DNA of 64,000 nucleotides, from the NCBI RefSeq assembly GCF_005886105.2, contig NZ_PNCO02000002.1:1183573-1247572 (forward strand), in the 5' to 3' direction. This document shows, piece by piece, positions 57,688 to 64,000 of the stretch (position 1 is the first letter of the stretch; each line of letters opens with the position of its first letter). The DNA is from Pseudoalteromonas galatheae. GTDB taxonomy: Bacteria; Pseudomonadota; Gammaproteobacteria; Enterobacterales; Alteromonadaceae. The notes beneath the pieces were generated by a model. The model searched no databases and had not been told where the DNA came from. It worked only from the letters and a program-made list of their open reading frames with translations. The position numbers and the translations under genes are program-made.

Positions 57688-58494
57688 ATGAAAGGTAAGT
57701 ACTCTACTTTTATCAATGGGAATGTAGCGAAAATAGAAGAGTTGGAAAATCTGGCATTTGCAGGGCATGCACATTTTACTGCAATGCAAATGCGAGAATA
57801 TGGAGTAAAAGGATTTGAGTTTCATATTGCAAGATTACGACAAGCTTCACAAAAAATATTTTCAATGGAGTTGAAAGAGACGGATGTGGTAGAGCAGCTA
57901 CAAGCTGCGGTAAAGGAAGCCCCAAAGGATGGCTCAATCTTAATCACGGTATTTAGTTCAGATGGTGAATTTACGCAAAAATCAAAAGATGCGGATCTCA
58001 ATATTATGATTAAAACAAGTGCTGCACATGATGGTCCAACGGGGTCTATGCGTCTGAAATCTTTTGAATATCAGCGCCCACTAGCCGACACTAAACATGT
58101 GGGTGAAATCGCAAAGACTCACTTTATGCGTGAAGCAAACAAAGCCGGGTTTGACGACGCACTTTTCGTTCATGATAATAGAGTATTGGAAGGCAGTATT
58201 TGGAATCTTGTTGGCTGGGATGGCGAAGGGTTAGTATGGCCAAAAGGGGCCAAATTGCACGGCACTATGATGCAAATTATAGAAGCAATGGCACATCAAA
58301 TTGGTATAAAGCAAAGAAGTGCTGATATTTCATTAGGTGAGATAGCTCAGTTAGAGGGAGTTGCACTACTAAACTCTTGGACGCCTTGTGTCCCTGTCAC
58401 AGCGCTTGATAGAATAAAGCTTAAATCAAATCATGACTTTTATACATTACTACGAAGGTTACACGATAAGGCGCCAGTGACCAGTTTGGCCTAA
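57688..58494 (+). CDS. Class IV aminotransferase (BCAT/ADCL-like PLP enzyme)
   Basis: About 268 aa from ATG 57688 (MKGKYSTFINGNVAKIEELE); the frame is open 50 codons upstream but overlaps the divergent LysR gene. The fold-type IV pattern is seen: FEFHIARLRQAS, then TKHVGEIAKTHFMREANKAG with the likely PLP lysine, FDDALFVHDNRVLEGSIWNL and the end LNSWTPCVPVTALD for the phosphate and carboxylate binding. Substrate uncertain: branched-chain amino acid transamination, aminodeoxychorismate lyase and D-amino acid types are all possible. The divergent LysR gene probably controls it. Confidence 0.84.
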   Translation: MKGKYSTFINGNVAKIEELENLAFAGHAHFTAMQMREYGVKGFEFHIARLRQASQKIFSMELKETDVVEQLQAAVKEAPKDGSILITVFSSDGEFTQKSKDADLNIMIKTSAAHDGPTGSMRLKSFEYQRPLADTKHVGEIAKTHFMREANKAGFDDALFVHDNRVLEGSIWNLVGWDGEGLVWPKGAKLHGTMMQIIEAMAHQIGIKQRSADISLGEIAQLEGVALLNSWTPCVPVTALDRIKLKSNHDFYTLLRRLHDKAPVTSLA

Positions 58495-59103
58495 CTAATC
58501 TAACCCCTTGCGCTGTATGTAGTTATGAAGAATAAATGCTTTGAGTTTTTCGCTATCGGTTTTATTCATTGCAAAGGATACGGCGAGCTCCAATGGGCTT
58601 GTCACCTTTATCGAGTGGACGTTTGCAAACAGTGGAATAGGGTCGGCAAGATATAATTTAGCTATCCGACTGATCACATTAATTTGGATTGCATTTGCTT
58701 GGTAGGGAAAAGTATTAATCAGTCCACCGGATTGGGATATGGAGACCATGTTAAACGGCATCATTTGAGGAGACAATCTAAACCTGACCGGCGTTGATGG
58801 GCAAGTACGCCAGCTACGTGGCGCACTAGAGTTAGCGGCTTCTACGATATTAGGTGCTTCTAAGTTGTTGTCTAAAATCTCCATCAATGCCGATAGGTCG
58901 CTAAGTGGAAACTCGACCTGCTCGTTGGCATTTTTGGCAACGAGACAAAACTGAGAACTATTTGAAATACTCGCAAGTAACTTTTTAATCTCACTGTGCG
59001 TTTGCTGTTTTTGATCCCTAGCTTCCGGCAATAGCGAGCCTGCAACGCGATTACCGGCTAGGGTTCGGTTAATGAATTGTAATTCTTCCTTCGTCAATTT
59101 CAT
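58495..59103 (-). CDS. Unrecognised ~202-aa protein
   Basis: Starts at ATG 59103 (MKLTKEELQFINRTLAGNRV) or four codons earlier at 59115. No signal or membrane segment. A helical N-terminal half (HSEIKKLLASISNSSQFCLV, EQVEFPLSDLSALMEILDNN) is followed by a beta-rich half with RTCPSTPVRFRLSPQMMPFN and HSIKVTSPLELAVSFAM, which loosely recalls PilZ-like folds but lacks the RxxxR and DxSxxG motifs. Convergent with the aminotransferase gene, stop codons adjacent. Confidence 0.7.
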   Translation of the reverse strand: MKLTKEELQFINRTLAGNRVAGSLLPEARDQKQQTHSEIKKLLASISNSSQFCLVAKNANEQVEFPLSDLSALMEILDNNLEAPNIVEAANSSAPRSWRTCPSTPVRFRLSPQMMPFNMVSISQSGGLINTFPYQANAIQINVISRIAKLYLADPIPLFANVHSIKVTSPLELAVSFAMNKTDSEKLKAFILHNYIQRKGLD

Positions 59104-59115
59104 GATTAAGCACAT

Positions 59116-59430
59116 CCATTGGGTGGTTGATATTTATACAGCAAGGTTTATACCAAATTCCGCTTTCGTTGCTATTGCGGCGTTTCTTTTTTAAGTACGG
59201 CTCTGCAATCTGTTCGGCAGTAAACTCGTTGCCGTTTAGACTCTAAATAGGGCAACCTAACGTACCTAAGCGGCAATGAATTGCCCATGAAGCTGTACGA
59301 GTTATTAAGAAAACGAAATATTCCCGTGTTCAGTGGCTATTGATATCAATTCATCGGCTGTTGTTGAAAATATTTATTTGGAATAATGCTTGCAAAGGTC
59401 TAGCACCGAGATTGTTTTTAGACTTGCCCA
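59116..59430. other. Gene-free stretch
   Basis: 315 bp between divergent orphan genes. It holds AT-rich promoter-like sequence, a TTTATACCAAATTCCGC fragment faintly like the end of the dispersed element, and several GGC/GCC short inverted segments (GTTCGGCAGTAAACTC, GTTGCCGTTTAGACTC). An 18-codon frame (59284-59340) is present but has no clear support. Confidence 0.4.
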
Positions 59431-60129
59431 ATGCCAACGTTTTTAACTGGACATCAAGTATCGCTGATTGAGCCTACTTCACTGAACTTTTCACCTGTAG
59501 AGCGAGAGAAACTAGTGATCCCAAGCGCTCATAATCAGCTTACAGCAAATGACAATCACTTTGCTGCTGGTGGGGGACGTGCTCACACCTTTAAACAAAA
59601 CTTTATGAATGCCATGAGCAATGGCTCGGCTAGCGAAACGTCGCAACATGACAAAAATGAAGCGTTACTGCAGTTCCAATTTGCGGATCACGAAGTTCTA
59701 TTCGACCTTACAAGCATCGCCTCTCATGATGAGGCTGCTTACGAAAAACTCCGAGCGTTGTTGGCTGATATGATGACAAGGCCTGTAAAGGTTGATATCA
59801 GCAGTAAAGATCAAGCGCAGCAATTACTGTTTAAAAATTTAGAGCTAGATTTTTTAGCGTACAAGGAGCTCTCTGAGCGGCTGGAAATGTTAGCAAAGCT
59901 TGACCATGAAACTGAAAGTCAAAAAGCATTGGCGCAGCAAGATAGAGATCGCATTCGTGCGGTAATTGCAAGTTTACATGCACGCCTAGAGAAGGGCCAA
60001 GAGGCGTTACTTGGCGGAACAACATTAAAAGCGTTGGATGTAAATCGCAAAGATTTTGAGCTTGAATTAGATAGCCTATTTACAAGTGTTGGCTTTGATT
60101 CGGATATGCCTGTAACTGGCACGACTTGA
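59431..60129 (+). CDS. Orphan protein with C-terminal coiled coil; paralogue of 11857
   Basis: A 232-aa protein with no signal peptide. A polar N-terminal part (residues 1-80) leads to a helical domain with QLLFKNLELDFLAYKELSER and then a charged coiled coil through RAVIASLHARLEKGQEALLG. The same blocks, in the same order and spacing, occur in the protein at 11857-12519. No good ribosome binding site precedes the ATG at 59431. No family recognised. Confidence 0.68.
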   Translation: MPTFLTGHQVSLIEPTSLNFSPVEREKLVIPSAHNQLTANDNHFAAGGGRAHTFKQNFMNAMSNGSASETSQHDKNEALLQFQFADHEVLFDLTSIASHDEAAYEKLRALLADMMTRPVKVDISSKDQAQQLLFKNLELDFLAYKELSERLEMLAKLDHETESQKALAQQDRDRIRAVIASLHARLEKGQEALLGGTTLKALDVNRKDFELELDSLFTSVGFDSDMPVTGTT

Positions 60130-60243
60130 TTGCAGTGATCATTATTGTTTGCTGGGATTTGCACTTTTTACCAGGTATAAAATGTAGTAGCCCATACCCG
60201 AATCTAACCGTTTAAAAAGAACGGGGCTAGACTTTACCTGACA

Positions 60244-60299
60244 TGCGCTTTGTGGAACAAAAGACGGTCGTCAACGTTACTTTTGTTCTACAAAGCGCA
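60244..60299. repeat. Large inverted repeat between orphan gene and intI
   Basis: TGCGCTTTGTGGAACAAAAG (60244-60263) and CTTTTGTTCTACAAAGCGCA (60280-60299) form a 20-bp stem with one mismatch around a 16-base loop. It lies in the convergent space between 59431-60129 and intI. No T run flanks it; it may terminate both genes or be a remnant of a mobile element. Confidence 0.7.
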
Positions 60300-60332
60300 C
60301 GTTCCACTGACTCATGTATGTCCCAAAATAAG

Positions 60333-61310
60333 CTAGAAAATTTTGCTCAAAGGGCTTACAACACCGTTTGCGCCTAGCTGTAAAACATGGGTATAAATCT
60401 GAGTGGTTTTAACGTCTGAATGGCCTAACTGAGCTTGTACTGTTCTAATATCTGCACCACTTTGTAACAAATGAGTAGCAAATGAATGTCTAAAAGTGTG
60501 GGGCGTTATCAGTTTTGTTATTTGTGCTTTTTTGGCTGCCTCTTTAACCGCTTTACGCACTCCTGTTTGATGAAAATGATGTCGGCGGATCTCCCCAGTT
60601 TCAGGATCTGCACTTAACTTATATGAGGGAAATAGATACTGCCAAGCAATTGACTTATTGGCGCTAGGATATTTTCTTGCTAGTGCGTTTGACATCCAAA
60701 CACCAGCATAATATTCGTTCTGGGAATCTAATTTTAAGTATTCATCAGCCTGAGCAATTTGATTTCTTAGCAAAGGTATAAGTTCTGTGGCGAGAGTAAC
60801 CACCCGATGTTTATTCCCTTTTCCATTCCAGATCCGAATGCACTTGTAGTCAAAGTCAAAGTCAATGTCCTGAACTCGTAGTTGAACAGCTTCCATTACA
60901 CGTAAGCCGCTACCATACATTAAGCCTGAAATTAAATAATATCGTTTACTTAAAAACGACATGAGACGTTTAACCTCATCGGGGGTCATAACAATTGGCA
61001 ACTTAGATTGACGCTTGCCTCTGACAAAGGTTAGATTGGGGCACAAATCCTGTTTAATTATTTGCTTATATAGAAAAGATAATGCATTTAACGCTGTCGC
61101 TTGTGTTTTAGGCGGCACATTACATTTAAGTACAAGGTAGTCGAGATATTCGACAACCTCGTTATCGCCCATTGAAGCTGGGTGACGCTTATCATGAAAA
61201 TGAATATAGGAAGAAGTCCACTTAAGATATGTATCAACGGTTCTGAGCGAATAGTGCTTAGTCAGCATAAACTCTGCGATGTGGTTTAAAAATGGTGAAC
61301 GAGTTCTCAT
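60333..61310 (-). CDS. intI: Integron integrase IntI (tyrosine recombinase)
   Basis: A 325-aa tyrosine recombinase. An N-terminal SAM-like DNA-binding domain (RSPFLNHIAEFMLTKHYSLR) is followed by the catalytic domain with Arg in GSGLRVMEAVQLRVQDIDFD, Lys, His-Arg in TPHTFRHSFATHLLQSGAD, His in QLGHSDVKTT and the Tyr nucleophile in QIYTHVLQ. The IntI-specific insert before patch III is present (AWQYLFPSYKLSADPETGEI then RRHHFH), which separates it from XerC/D. It is transcribed away from the cassettes, with a LexA box in its promoter, and is full length, so probably active. Confidence 0.95.
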   Translation of the reverse strand: MRTRSPFLNHIAEFMLTKHYSLRTVDTYLKWTSSYIHFHDKRHPASMGDNEVVEYLDYLVLKCNVPPKTQATALNALSFLYKQIIKQDLCPNLTFVRGKRQSKLPIVMTPDEVKRLMSFLSKRYYLISGLMYGSGLRVMEAVQLRVQDIDFDFDYKCIRIWNGKGNKHRVVTLATELIPLLRNQIAQADEYLKLDSQNEYYAGVWMSNALARKYPSANKSIAWQYLFPSYKLSADPETGEIRRHHFHQTGVRKAVKEAAKKAQITKLITPHTFRHSFATHLLQSGADIRTVQAQLGHSDVKTTQIYTHVLQLGANGVVSPLSKIF

Positions 61311-61331
61311 TGAGCTAGCCCCAACTAATTG

Positions 61332-61347
61332 CTGTATTTATATACAG
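61332..61347 (-). promoter_or_regulatory. LexA (SOS) box of intI
   Basis: CTGTATTTATATACAG matches the gammaproteobacterial LexA consensus CTGT-N8-ACAG with an AT-rich centre. It is 22 bp before the intI ATG. SOS control of integron integrases is established for class 1 and Vibrio integrons. Confidence 0.88.
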
Positions 61348-61378
61348 TGTTGTTGTGTTTCTCCTATAGTCAAGAAAA

Positions 61379-61513
61379 CGACTCACTGGGTCGTTTTTAT
61401 CCTTTTCATAATGATGAAAAATATATCTGTAGCAACAAGTTAGTTATTGTGATAAAACTGGTACAATGAGAATAATGACCCATGACTCGGTAGATAAACG
61501 ACCCATTGGGTCG
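61379..61513. promoter_or_regulatory. Two copies of a 15-bp palindrome in the attI region
   Basis: CGACTCACTGGGTCG (61379-61393) and CGACCCATTGGGTCG (61499-61513) are copies of one near-perfect palindrome (7-bp arms, 1-base centre), 120 bp apart; a partial third copy (GACCCATGACTCGG) starts at 61477. They span the intI-attI spacer and could bind a regulator of the cassette promoter or integrase at accessory attI sites. Confidence 0.55.
61439..61467 (+). promoter_or_regulatory. Possible cassette promoter (Pc)
   Basis: TACAAT (61462-61467) is a good -10 hexamer directed to the cassettes; the -35 region 17 bases upstream (GTTAGT) is poor. Position between intI and attI suits Pc. Confidence 0.3.
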
Positions 61514-61533
61514 ATATTAAATTGTTAGGTTTC
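61480..61533 (+). other. attI recombination site
   Basis: The crossover heptamer GTTAGGT (61524-61530; consensus GTTRRRY) lies just ahead of the first cassette gene and about 210 bp from the intI start. The left boundary of attI is not visible from sequence alone. Confidence 0.7.
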
Positions 61534-61534
61534 T

Positions 61535-61864
61535 TTGGATATATACGTGCAAATTGAAGAATGGAAAGAACCGTGGAGAGCAATTCAGTTTGCGGCTGAA
61601 ATTCCACATGTACAAAAGCAATACCAGCGAGAAATAACTAAAAAACACCCGTTATTCGGTAAGAATGGAAAAGTCATTGGCCGTCGAATAGATTGTGATG
61701 ACGTTGTTGTTGTATTGTCAGATGGTACTTATGTAAACGTTCATTTAGTATGGGGAACTGGCGCTAGTCAATTCCCTGAAGACTATCCATCTTGGTTTAC
61801 ATATGGAAGCAAGGAAGACTTTTTAAATTCAATGGCTGAAGATTCCAGTGATTACGAAGACTAA
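61535..61864 (+). CDS. Integron cassette 1 protein, hypothetical
   Basis: A 109-aa protein starting at TTG 61535 or GTG 61547, only a few bases after the attI crossover, as is usual for cassette genes. The pattern EITKKHPLFGKNGKVIGRR, IDCDDVVVVLSDGTYVNVHL and WFTYGSKEDFLNSM resembles a hypothetical family that I recall from other integron cassettes (HPLxG, RxDCDDV, HLxW). Function unknown; no signal peptide. It is followed 1 bp later by its attC site. Confidence 0.75.
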   Translation: MDIYVQIEEWKEPWRAIQFAAEIPHVQKQYQREITKKHPLFGKNGKVIGRRIDCDDVVVVLSDGTYVNVHLVWGTGASQFPEDYPSWFTYGSKEDFLNSMAEDSSDYED

Positions 61865-61865
61865 A

Positions 61866-61965
61866 CCTAACAAGCTGTTTAACATGGACAAAATACAGTT
61901 GGCTTTTGCTCCTTCGTCGCTTAATTTTAGCCAACTGTATTTTGCCCATTAACAGGGCGTTATGT
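61866..61965 (+). other. attC site of cassette 1
   Basis: CCTAACAAG at the left and GGCGTTATGT at the right are the outer core sites, with CTGTTTAA and TTAACAG pairing next to them. The inner arms TGGACAAAATACAGTTGGCT and AGCCAACTGTATTTTGCCCA are strongly complementary around a 21-base loop. About 100 bp, close in design to Vibrio-type repeats. Confidence 0.9.
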
Positions 61966-61986
61966 TTCAGAGGAAATGGAAGACCG

Positions 61987-62370
61987 GTGCTTAATTTAGA
62001 AAGTTTAGGAGAAGCAATTGCACTCCACAGAGCAATAGTTCAAGCCAAGTTTTCAGAACTTGAACCTTTTGACTCCGCCATACCGTTCAGCGAGCCTTTA
62101 TCAAATCTTGCAAAGAGAAATATAGATTCGATAATTTTGCAGCTTGCTGAACAAGGTGAAGACTTTGACGCAAAGCTTTGGTCGGAAACTCGCAATTTAA
62201 AAACAGACTGGGATGGTTACGAGTATATCAAGCAACGCATTGGAGCTGCCTCGGTTTGGTCCTCCTACAGTGACGGGGATAAGGTTAGATTTATCGAAAT
62301 ACTCTGCTCACCGTTTAGCCCATCACAAGAGCAGCTAAACGAGCTACTCAGTATCAAAAATGAAACATAA
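61987..62370 (+). CDS. Integron cassette 2 protein, hypothetical
   Basis: About 127 aa from GTG 61987, which has GGAAG 4 bases before it; the longer open frame reaches back into the attC site and is not used. Helical and acidic, no signal peptide; seen: LGEAIALHRAIVQAKFSELE, SIILQLAEQGEDFDAKLWSE and GDKVRFIEILCSPFSPSQEQ. Its stop overlaps the start of the next attC site. No family recognised; stand-alone cassette genes are often of unknown function. Confidence 0.72.
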   Translation: MLNLESLGEAIALHRAIVQAKFSELEPFDSAIPFSEPLSNLAKRNIDSIILQLAEQGEDFDAKLWSETRNLKTDWDGYEYIKQRIGAASVWSSYSDGDKVRFIEILCSPFSPSQEQLNELLSIKNET

Positions 62371-62475
62371 CAAGCGCCTCATGTTGCTCGTAAACTCGCT
62401 GGGACAAATTTTCGCGGGCTTTTCGCTCCGCTCAAGTTTAGCCCACTCAATTTGCCCCATAGGCGGGCGTTGGTA
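62366..62475 (+). other. attC site of cassette 2
   Basis: ATAACAAGCGCCT at the left and AGGCGGGCGTTGGTAT at the right form the outer sites. Inner arms TGGGACAAATT...CGGGCT and AGCCCACTCAATTTGCCCCA pair imperfectly. The right core GTTGGTA departs from GTTRRRY in its fourth R, so it may be weak or altered by the adjoining element. Confidence 0.78.
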
Positions 62476-62530
62476 TGACTCCCACTGTCAAGTTAAACAC
62501 ACTGATCCTTGCTTAACTTTAAGCCATAAT

Positions 62531-62778
62531 TTCTTAACTCGAATTAGAGAGAGTTAATGCACTAGGATGAAGCAAGTAATTTCGTCGGTTTTCTTGCTGG
62601 TATTCGTTGGTTACTCATTTTCATGAGCAGAGCAGACCTTACTTAACTCGACGTGGCACCTGTTTTCAGTCTATGTTCGTGGTTCAATGCTGCGTTAGCT
62701 GCATTGCCATCCTAACGCCGTCGGTGGTTGTGCCACACCCGATGCTTGACCCAATACATTAACTCTAATTCGTTCATT
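62531..62778 (-). ncRNA. Candidate bridge/seek RNA region of the IS1111 element
   Basis: This non-coding 3' end of the IS, downstream of the transposase gene, is where IS1111-type elements carry their guide RNA. It is bounded by an inverted pair, CGAATTAGAGAGAGTTAATG (62540-62559) and CATTAACTCTAATTCG (62758-62773), and has inner pairings such as GCGTTAG (about 62693) with CTAACGC (62713). Presence of an RNA is inferred, not shown. Confidence 0.45.
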
Positions 62779-63933
62779 TTAAGCTGGTACTCTGGATAAT
62801 CTTAATTTGGGATTTACCGGTGAGAGCACAACCTGTTTTGCGATTGCCCAGATATAAGCAATCATTTCACGGGCAATGGCGGTGACAACGAGGTTGTAAT
62901 GCTTGCCTTTATTTATAAGCTTTTTATAACGTTTACAGAGCCTTAATTGTGCTTTCCATGCAATATCAATAAGTTGCTTTGGTAAGCCTTCTTGTCGTTT
63001 TTGTAACTCAGTCGATATGTTGGCTGCATGACGGTAACTGTGAGCACCTTCGACTAATAAGCGCCTTGCACGACCATTGCCACATTTAGTAATTGCGCCA
63101 ATATGCCTTTTACCACCACTCGAGTGTTCACTCGGAACGAGCCCAAGATAACTCATGAGTTTTCGCGGATGGTCGAAGCGGGTTAAATCACCAAGCTCAG
63201 AGACAATACCAGCGGCCACGAGTAAGCGAACGCCGCGCATAGCTTGGATTGCTTTAACTACAGGGTAGTAACGCCATTGATAAACATGATGAGAGAGCTC
63301 ATTGTCGAGTCGCTCCAATCGTGCAGTTCGCTCGTTTATGGTTTGAATAAACTCTTGTAAAACGATTTGTTGTGCAGGATGTGGCAATACCAGCTCTGTG
63401 AGCCAACGTAAGTGTTTGAGAGACCAGTTTGCTGTGCCAGCATAGTTAATGTTGTTGCGAAGAAGCATTGCTTTTAGCTGGTACTTTGCATCTTTTAAAT
63501 CTTTCATCGCAACTTCTCGAGCACGAGATAAATCACGAATAGCTTCATCTTCCGGCTCAGGTACATAAATAGGGGTTAAGTCTTCAGACTTAAGTAATTT
63601 AGCTAGTTTAAGTGCATCACGTTTGTCAGTTTTTACACGCTCGCCAGGTTTTTTAGGAATGAGAGAAGGGGCAACCACATAGCAGCAATGACCAAGACTA
63701 GTGATTAACCGATAAATCCAGTAACCGCAGGGGCCAGCCTCATAAACGAAATGGAGCGTAGTGTTAGGGTATTTAGATTCAAATTGTCTGATAAGCTTTT
63801 TAATAGTGACTTTAGATGAATAAATACGACCGAAATGAATGGGTTGTGCACCTCGATTGTCTTCAATATAGGCAACTTCAATGAACTCTTTATGAGTATC
63901 TAAGCCAATGAAAAGTATGTTATGTTTAGTCAT
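62779..63933 (-). CDS. IS110-family transposase (DEDD recombinase)
   Basis: A 384-aa transposase. The N-terminal RuvC-like DEDD domain shows Asp in FIGLDTHKEF, Glu in FVYEAGPCGYW and two Asp in VKTDKRDALKLAKLL. The C-terminal Transposase_20 domain is complete: AIQAMRGVRLLVAAGIVSEL, MSYLGLVPSEHSSGGKRHIG with the catalytic Ser, and ITKCGNGRARRLLVEGAHSY. Full length, no frameshift, so probably functional. It is oriented opposite to the cassettes. Confidence 0.93.
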   Translation of the reverse strand: MTKHNILFIGLDTHKEFIEVAYIEDNRGAQPIHFGRIYSSKVTIKKLIRQFESKYPNTTLHFVYEAGPCGYWIYRLITSLGHCCYVVAPSLIPKKPGERVKTDKRDALKLAKLLKSEDLTPIYVPEPEDEAIRDLSRAREVAMKDLKDAKYQLKAMLLRNNINYAGTANWSLKHLRWLTELVLPHPAQQIVLQEFIQTINERTARLERLDNELSHHVYQWRYYPVVKAIQAMRGVRLLVAAGIVSELGDLTRFDHPRKLMSYLGLVPSEHSSGGKRHIGAITKCGNGRARRLLVEGAHSYRHAANISTELQKRQEGLPKQLIDIAWKAQLRLCKRYKKLINKGKHYNLVVTAIAREMIAYIWAIAKQVVLSPVNPKLRLSRVPA

Positions 63934-64000
63934 GCTAGCCTCTGCTATTTAGTTATTTGACAAACTAATTATGGCTCTGGCTTTAAGCTAACCCACGAAA

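Larger units (their letters stand above)
62511..63988 (-). mobile_element. IS1111-group element of the IS110 family
   Basis: GCTTAACTTTAAGCCATAAT (62511-62530) and ATTATGGCTCTGGCTTTAAG C (63968-63988) are subterminal inverted repeats (GCTTAA...GCCATAAT) that bracket the DEDD transposase gene. Subterminal repeats mark the IS1111 branch. The true ends lie a few bases outside and are not defined. It sits 35 bp beyond an attC site, as expected of the IS1111-attC group that targets integron attC sites (known from the literature; target here not proven). About 250 bp 3' of the gene are non-coding. Confidence 0.85.

Noticed and set aside
60333..61310. Integrase as XerC/XerD or a phage integrase
   Set aside because: The IntI-specific insert, the LexA box and flanking attI/attC sites identify an integron.
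62568..62627. Short frame MKQVISSVFLLVFVGYSFS, like a truncated signal peptide of a third cassette gene
   Set aside because: It lies inside the IS1111 inverted repeats, in the non-coding 3' end expected for a guide RNA, and stops after 19 codons.

Overview
The window reads as a chromosomal segment of a marine gammaproteobacterium, most likely Pseudoalteromonas or a close relative. The pointers are moderate GC, several TonB-dependent receptors, an OsmC-YcaO fusion, a very large tandem-repeat surface protein, an SOS-box-controlled integron integrase, and a dispersed palindromic intergenic element. The genus is an inference. No rRNA, tRNA or CRISPR array was seen.

Layout. 1-4.4 kb: the N-terminus of a truncated gene, a TetR regulator divergent from an MBL-fold phospholipase-like hydrolase with a palindromic operator between them, a divergent LysE exporter/LysR pair, and a small outer-membrane barrel. 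4.5-11.7 kb: a copper/silver resistance operon (His/Cys/Met-rich small protein, DUF411 protein, CusC-, CusB- and CusA-like proteins; the CusB homologue ends in two CusF-like domains). 11.8-16.1 kb: an orphan coiled-coil protein with a paralogue at 59.4 kb, a PhyH-family oxygenase whose facial-triad Asp is Gly (halogenase-like HxG), and OsmC-YcaO. 16.4-23.3 kb (minus strand): an unusual operon of a kinase/cyclase/ATPase fusion resembling the TOMM-system kinase-cyclase family, an 82-aa protein, an unrecognised 312-aa protein and an exported CXXCH protein. 23.5-41.6 kb (plus strand): a frameshifted Tat-signal gene, a PRMT-like methyltransferase, a formyltransferase, an unknown protein, a tail-collar protein and a 4599-aa adhesin-like protein.

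42-48.2 kb (minus): a lipoprotein, and a TonB receptor followed by two phosphatases (probable phosphate-ester scavenging), then a gamma-glutamylcyclotransferase-like protein. 48.2-56 kb: a DUF6351 protein, a solute-binding protein, and a Fur-box-linked TonB receptor divergent from a DUF3325-like/small membrane protein/PepSY iron operon. 56-60.1 kb: a second LysE/LysR pair, a class IV aminotransferase, and two orphans. 60.3-64 kb: an integron (intI, LexA box, attI, two cassettes with attC sites) followed by an IS1111-type element with subterminal inverted repeats and a non-coding 3' end suited to a bridge/seek RNA.

The best candidates for undescribed biology are the kinase-cyclase/82-aa/CXXCH operon, the HxG PhyH enzyme, and the giant protein in which a GlyGly-CTERM-like sorting signal is followed in frame by a second signal-peptide-like segment and a beta-barrel. 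All similarity statements come from reading the sequence; no database search was run.
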